In this document: in pieces, positions 59,936 to 64,000 of the stretch | Layout of the letters: each line of letters begins with the position of its first letter | How positions within the stretch are numbered: the first letter of the stretch is position 1 | The notes under the pieces: model-generated | Told to the model about the DNA's origin: nothing | What the model saw: the letters and a program-made list of their open reading frames with translations, nothing else | Database searches by the model: none | From: Rhyacophila brunnea | Taxonomy: Eukaryota; Arthropoda; Insecta; Trichoptera; Rhyacophilidae | Length of the DNA stretch: 64,000 nt | Assembly (NCBI GenBank): GCA_022495005.1 | Contig: JAGYXB010000462.1 | Location: 124,001-188,000, forward strand | Direction of reading: 5' to 3' | Program-made: the position numbers and the translations under genes

Positions 59936-60524
59936 GAACATTTTTACGTACGCCGGCCAAAATTTCCCTATTATAATTTTTCGACTGTCTGACACACCGA
60001 GCAGTTTTTCATGAGAAAAAGATGAAAACCAGTTTTTAAAAATGCTATTAAAAAAGTTTAAATAATATAATGAAGTTCTCGAATTATATTTTCACCGTGA
60101 GATCGTGGAAGCATTTTAGCAACGCTTCTTTCATATTATTATAATATTCCCTATCACTAAGCTGTTTTCCGTTTTTAGCGATTATGTTTGAGGTAAAATA
60201 ATAAGCAGCTGTTTATATTTGAATGACTGCCGATAAATTTTATCAAGTTGTCATCATTGTTGGTTGAATATTTTTATCTGTCATTTTTGCCTGACTTTCA
60301 TCGATTGGTAAAAATAATATTAAACACCGAAGAAAGCACGCATTGCTCTGTCGTTATCATTTTTAATATTATATACTTACTTATAGGAACATTAATTTAT
60401 TTGCAAAACTTTCTTGTATATTATTAAATTATTGTAGGTTTTTTTTCTCTTTTCAAAATAAAACATTCGCGTGCCATGAAAAATCATCTCGCGTGACACT
60501 AGTGTCACAGGTTCGCCATCACTG
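59936..60524 (+). mobile_element. hAT-type insert in the second full-length copy
   Basis: It begins CAGGGTTGGCGAAC and ends in the complement of CAGTGATGGCGAACC. ATCTCGAT (59928-59935) and ATCTAGAT (60525-60532) flank it. It corresponds to 22533-23196 in the other copy, which is 75 bases longer because a segment near 23000 is absent here. Confidence 0.75.
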
Positions 60525-62545
60525 ATCTAGATTCATTCCGCTGTAGGGTTAATGCTTTTAACTTTTGCATTATCTACTTAGTATTAGTATTTTGAGATGT
60601 TTAAAAAATAACTAATGATTATTTACCTTTGTATACATAGACCATAATTTCGGAGTATATTTTCGGGGCAAATTTTCAGCTAAATATGGTAAAATAAAAA
60701 AATGTATAATCCTCGTCATAGACATTTTCTTTGATCATTGTAAGTGGCAATATGATGCAAATCCTTACTGCTGATTTTAATTATAATCTAGTTTATATTC
60801 TAAATTTAATTAAACGTTAATTTTTTTTTTCTAACAGTGCTTTAATGAATTAAATTTACAGAAAAGATGATCGCATATATATTACAAGTTTTAGGTAGAT
60901 AGGTGGGAAGGTACCTAATATTGTATTATTAGGTTCCTCCATTTATTCCTTTATTTTTATGGATAGTAATAAATATTTTGTGTAGTTTTCGTATGTTATT
61001 TTGTTATGAGGTTTTTTGAGATGAATATGTACGTATATTATGTTATTTAAATATCATAAGCAGGATTATAAAATACCCATACTATGTGTATTTATGAACT
61101 GCATTTTGTTTTTATATTATTAAAATGTATTGTCTAAAATAGGTTGTCATTGAAAATAAATGTATTATTATAATTGTCATTTTATTTATCAATTTTGCTT
61201 AGCACTGCATAATATTGTGTTTTATTTTATTATTTTATATTGGTATTGTCTTTTCATCAAGGCTTCACTGTGAGTTAATACCGTTAAAGAAATTCATATG
61301 TAAGTATTATTATAAAAATATGACTTAGCAAATAGTGAATATTATTAATTACTATAAGGTTACTTTACATATTTATCCATCAACCCACTGAAATATTTAC
61401 AGCAGATTATTTTCTTAAATTTTTAAAGATATTTTTATTTACCCCTAAAACACACTTTAAAATGTATTGTTTTAATTTAAGAAAAGTCTGAAAGAATATT
61501 ATTTTCATTCAAACTGGCTCAATTTAACTAATAAACTAGAAACAGACAAAAAAATAAAAAACACACGACGAAATAAATAACAATGGCTTAAGTGTTTTAT
61601 GGTTGTATTTTAAATCATATACATTTAATAAACTTTAAAAAAATATGTACCATATACGAATACATATATTTTGGTTACTTACTGTTTTTATTTGGTGTTT
61701 TCCTCGCTTTCTGTAAAGTTGAGTTTCGCATAACATATACTTAATTATCCTCTTTATAGGGACACCTACAGATTCGTAAATATAAATAAAAATACGTAAA
61801 TTTAATTGTGCACATCTTTAAAATTTTTCCATTATTTTTATAAACATCATATATATACTATACTTAAATAAAAATGACTAAACTTCCAATAAAGTTACAA
61901 ATTCGCTTTGTCAACATAATATCTAATGTAATATGTATATACCTTTCAAGTAGTTTACCTACTTATATTGTTTGTAATTTCATAATCTTCAAAATACTTA
62001 TTTACGGGTTATATACACATATAAAGTTCAATTATAATGACATGAAATCGAGAAAATGCCGAAAGACAATATTTTAACTAACCAATTCATTATTAATATT
62101 TGTTGTTTTTAATATGAATAGGTAGGTATACACAAAAATTACTTAATTATTCACATCTTCAATTTCTGGCGAGAAAAGAATTCTTTTCTTTTATAAACAG
62201 CATAAAGCATGAATAATAATTATTATCTATCATAATAAAAATATATTAAGCGCAAAATGTATTAGGTACAACCATTAAGTAGATAGAAGCATTTATTAAA
62301 GTGTCGTGTCTACTTTCTCTACGAAGTCGTTACGTAGGTCTTTTCCTTTGCGCATTTTATTCAGCGGTGCGGCGTCCAATCTCCCGGCGGCCAGTTGGGC
62401 CGGTGTCAAATTAGGCCGGCGCCCGATTGTACCGGCGTCCGATCGTCCCGGAGGCCAATTGGGTCGGTGTCCGATTGTACCGGCGGCCAATAACCGGAGG
62501 AGAATCGGCGGAGGCCAGTTTGCGGTGCCAAATCATCCTAGACCC

Positions 62546-63003
62546 CTCGTAGCAGTGCCTCTCGGCGGACTTTGATACATTTTTTATTATTAAGAGGGTA
62601 ATTCTTCGATAATCCAGACTCTAAGGGGGGCGTACACAGCATCCGACAGCTCGTAGCGGTGTCAATATTTATATTGACTTTCGGTAATAATGCAAGATGA
62701 GAAGTCCACCATGCCCAAATAATCGACTATCAAATTTAATCTGCATACTTAATACAATATTAGCAATTTTTGTTTAATTTTCAAAGTTAGAATCAGTGTT
62801 GACTTTATAACTAGGGCCACTCCGTCAGTCTAACTTCGGTGTCGGGGGGGAGGTACATCCGTTGAGTCGGTGTTGTATAATTTTTTTTAACCTATTCTTG
62901 ACCCTGTCTATCTTACTTGTTTCTTGTTTTATTATTAATTATATGTCTAATAAATATTGTTTTAACTTTTGCCAACGGGTGTTTCTGTCTTCACCACCCA
63001 CTT
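62546..63003 (+). repeat. LTR-like repeat, inverse copy of 50265-50732
   Basis: It contains TTTATAA (about 62804), CGTCAGT (about 62823), CTTCGGTGTCGGG and AATAAATATTG (about 62949) in promoter-to-poly-A order on the plus strand, as in an LTR. The homology starts exactly at the foldback terminus, so the foldback element was inserted into a copy of this repeat. Confidence 0.6.
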
Positions 63004-63035
63004 TTTAATGTCACGGCTAGCGTATATTGTTCTCA

Positions 63036-63260
63036 GGGATCTAGGACGATTTGGCACCGCGAACTGGCCTCCGCCGATTGGCCTCCGGTAATTGGCCGCC
63101 GGTACAATTGGACGCCGGCCCAATTGGACGCCGACCCAATTCGACGCCGACCCAATTGGCCTCCGGGAGGATTGGACGCCGCATAGTTGAATTAAATGCG
63201 CAAAGGAATAGACGTACGTTACGATTTGTTGGAGTAAATAAGCAAGTCAGATTAATACGC
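63036..63260 (+). mobile_element. Diverged foldback terminus
   Basis: GGGATCTAGGACGATTTGG is followed by the 16-bp repeats (fewer units and some rearrangement) and the 'aaatgcgcaaaggaa.agac' segment. The AT-rich tail to about 63600 is diverged. No right end is visible, so it is a truncated or older copy. Confidence 0.75.
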
Positions 63261-63663
63261 TTCTATCTTCCCAGTAGTTGTACCTTATACATTTCGCGCT
63301 TGACACATTTTTAATATAGATTGAGAATAATTATTATGCTTTATGATGTTTATTAAAAGAAAATAATTCTTCCCTCGATAAAACTTAAAGATGTGCATAA
63401 TCAATTAATTTATTGTCTATACATGGGTAGTTATTTATATTTACAACAAATATTAAAAATAATGTTAGATGTTAGAATGAAAATTACATTATATTTCAGC
63501 GTTTTATGGAATTAATATTATAATAAAGCTTAAACATGTATATTATTATGCATAAATGCGTATTTTAAGATAGTATGAAATTACAAACAAAATATTAAGT
63601 AAGTTATCTGCTAAGTATAAATGTTTCAGTAGTTTGATTGATGCCGTGGTGCCTGGGTGCCGG

Positions 63664-64000
63664 ACGAAATCCCGAAGGCCGAAATCCCGAAAAATAAAAA
63701 AAAATACAAACATCAATAATTGAGCAATCGTGAATTGCGCAATTTTTGCAAGAGACACAAAATCCATTCGTTTTACAAAATGGTCTCTCCTGAAAAAAAA
63801 AATTGTGCAATCGGAAAAACCCATTTTCCGCAAAAATGGGATTTGTCTCTCACAAAAATTGCGCTCACAATTGCGCAATTATTGATGTTTGTCTTTTACA
63901 TTTTTTTATATTTCCACAAAAAATGGGTTTTTGTCTCTCTTGCAAAAATTGCGCAATTATTGATGTTTGTATTTTTTTATTTTTCGGGATTTCGGCCATT
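63664..64000. mobile_element. Palindromic element cut by the window end
   Basis: GGCCGAAATCCCGAAAAATA at 63677-63696 faces its complement at 63978-63997. The inner parts ('acaaacatcaataattg', 'caattattgatgtttgt', with 'ttgcgcaa' repeated) continue the palindrome. The frames across it are by-products. The true right end may lie just beyond the window. Confidence 0.7.

Larger units (their letters stand above)
57056..62545 (+). mobile_element. Second full-length foldback element (opposite orientation to 20497-26150)
   Basis: The left end is GGGAATGGGACGATTTG and the right end read inward is GGGTCTAGGATGATTTGG, the same unequal pair as in the 20497-26150 copy. The order of parts is that of the other copy read backwards: repeat block, AT-rich tail, LINE fragment (58251-58606), tRNA-like piece, hAT insert (59936-60524), then the long right arm (60880-62545). 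The right flank CTCGTAGCA lies in an LTR-like repeat whose inverse copy is at 50265-50732. The left flank does not match it, so one side has been rearranged. Confidence 0.8.

Noticed and set aside
1..64000. CRISPR arrays, bacterial operons or symbiont DNA
   Set aside because: No short regularly spaced repeats with unique spacers, no ribosome-binding sites in series and no dense coding were seen. The repeats present all resolve into eukaryotic mobile elements.

Overview
The window reads as a stretch of AT-rich eukaryotic, almost certainly insect, nuclear DNA. Long AT-rich introns, perfect GTAAGT donors, GGTTA/TTAGG-type telomere-like tracts, tRNA-derived SINEs, several non-LTR retrotransposon clades and hAT, pogo and foldback DNA transposons all point that way. 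The overall style fits an aphid or close hemipteran relative; this is inference, because no conserved host gene is present to fix the species. There are no bacterial operons, CRISPR arrays or rRNA genes.

Only one host-type protein gene can be supported: a plus-strand gene ending at 14209. Its last exon (13811-14209) encodes a Cys-rich C-terminal domain. It is preceded by phase-0 microexons of 24 or 33 bases (13476-13499, 12295-12327, 11354-11386, 10148-10180), each carried in a tandemly repeated intron-exon-intron unit of about 0.9-1.2 kb. A fifth microexon of the same design lies at 505-537, now separated from the array by about 8 kb of mobile-element insertions (about 1265-9251). The 5' exons must lie left of the window.

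The rest is nested mobile DNA. Region by region: a 1.4 kb near-perfect palindrome with TTAA flanks (1658-3055); a cluster of nested inverted repeats with a SINE and a LINE 3' UTR piece (3470-8860); the microexon array (9252-14393); a gene-free stretch to 17.5 kb; LINE endonuclease and RT remnants split by a foldback MITE (17.9-20.1 kb); a complete 5.65 kb foldback element with a 9-bp target duplication (20497-26150); a pogo-like transposon (27053-29601); a decayed R1-clade LINE (31018-33660); a 4.66 kb hAT-type element with a perfect 8-bp duplication (34022-38684) and its short derivative (40547-41067); a LINE inserted beside telomere-like repeats (41083-42235); decayed retroelement and hAT remains (42.3-50.0 kb); and a 12 kb complex of more foldback copies (50.3-63.3 kb), closed by another palindromic element cut by the window end.

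The foldback family is the dominant actor from 20 kb onward. Its termini are GC-rich blocks of degenerate 16-bp tandem repeats, its two ends differ in a constant way (GGGAATGGG against GGGTCTAGG), it makes a 9-bp target duplication, and its interior carries a LINE fragment and a nested hAT. Both inserts are shared between copies and so predate amplification.
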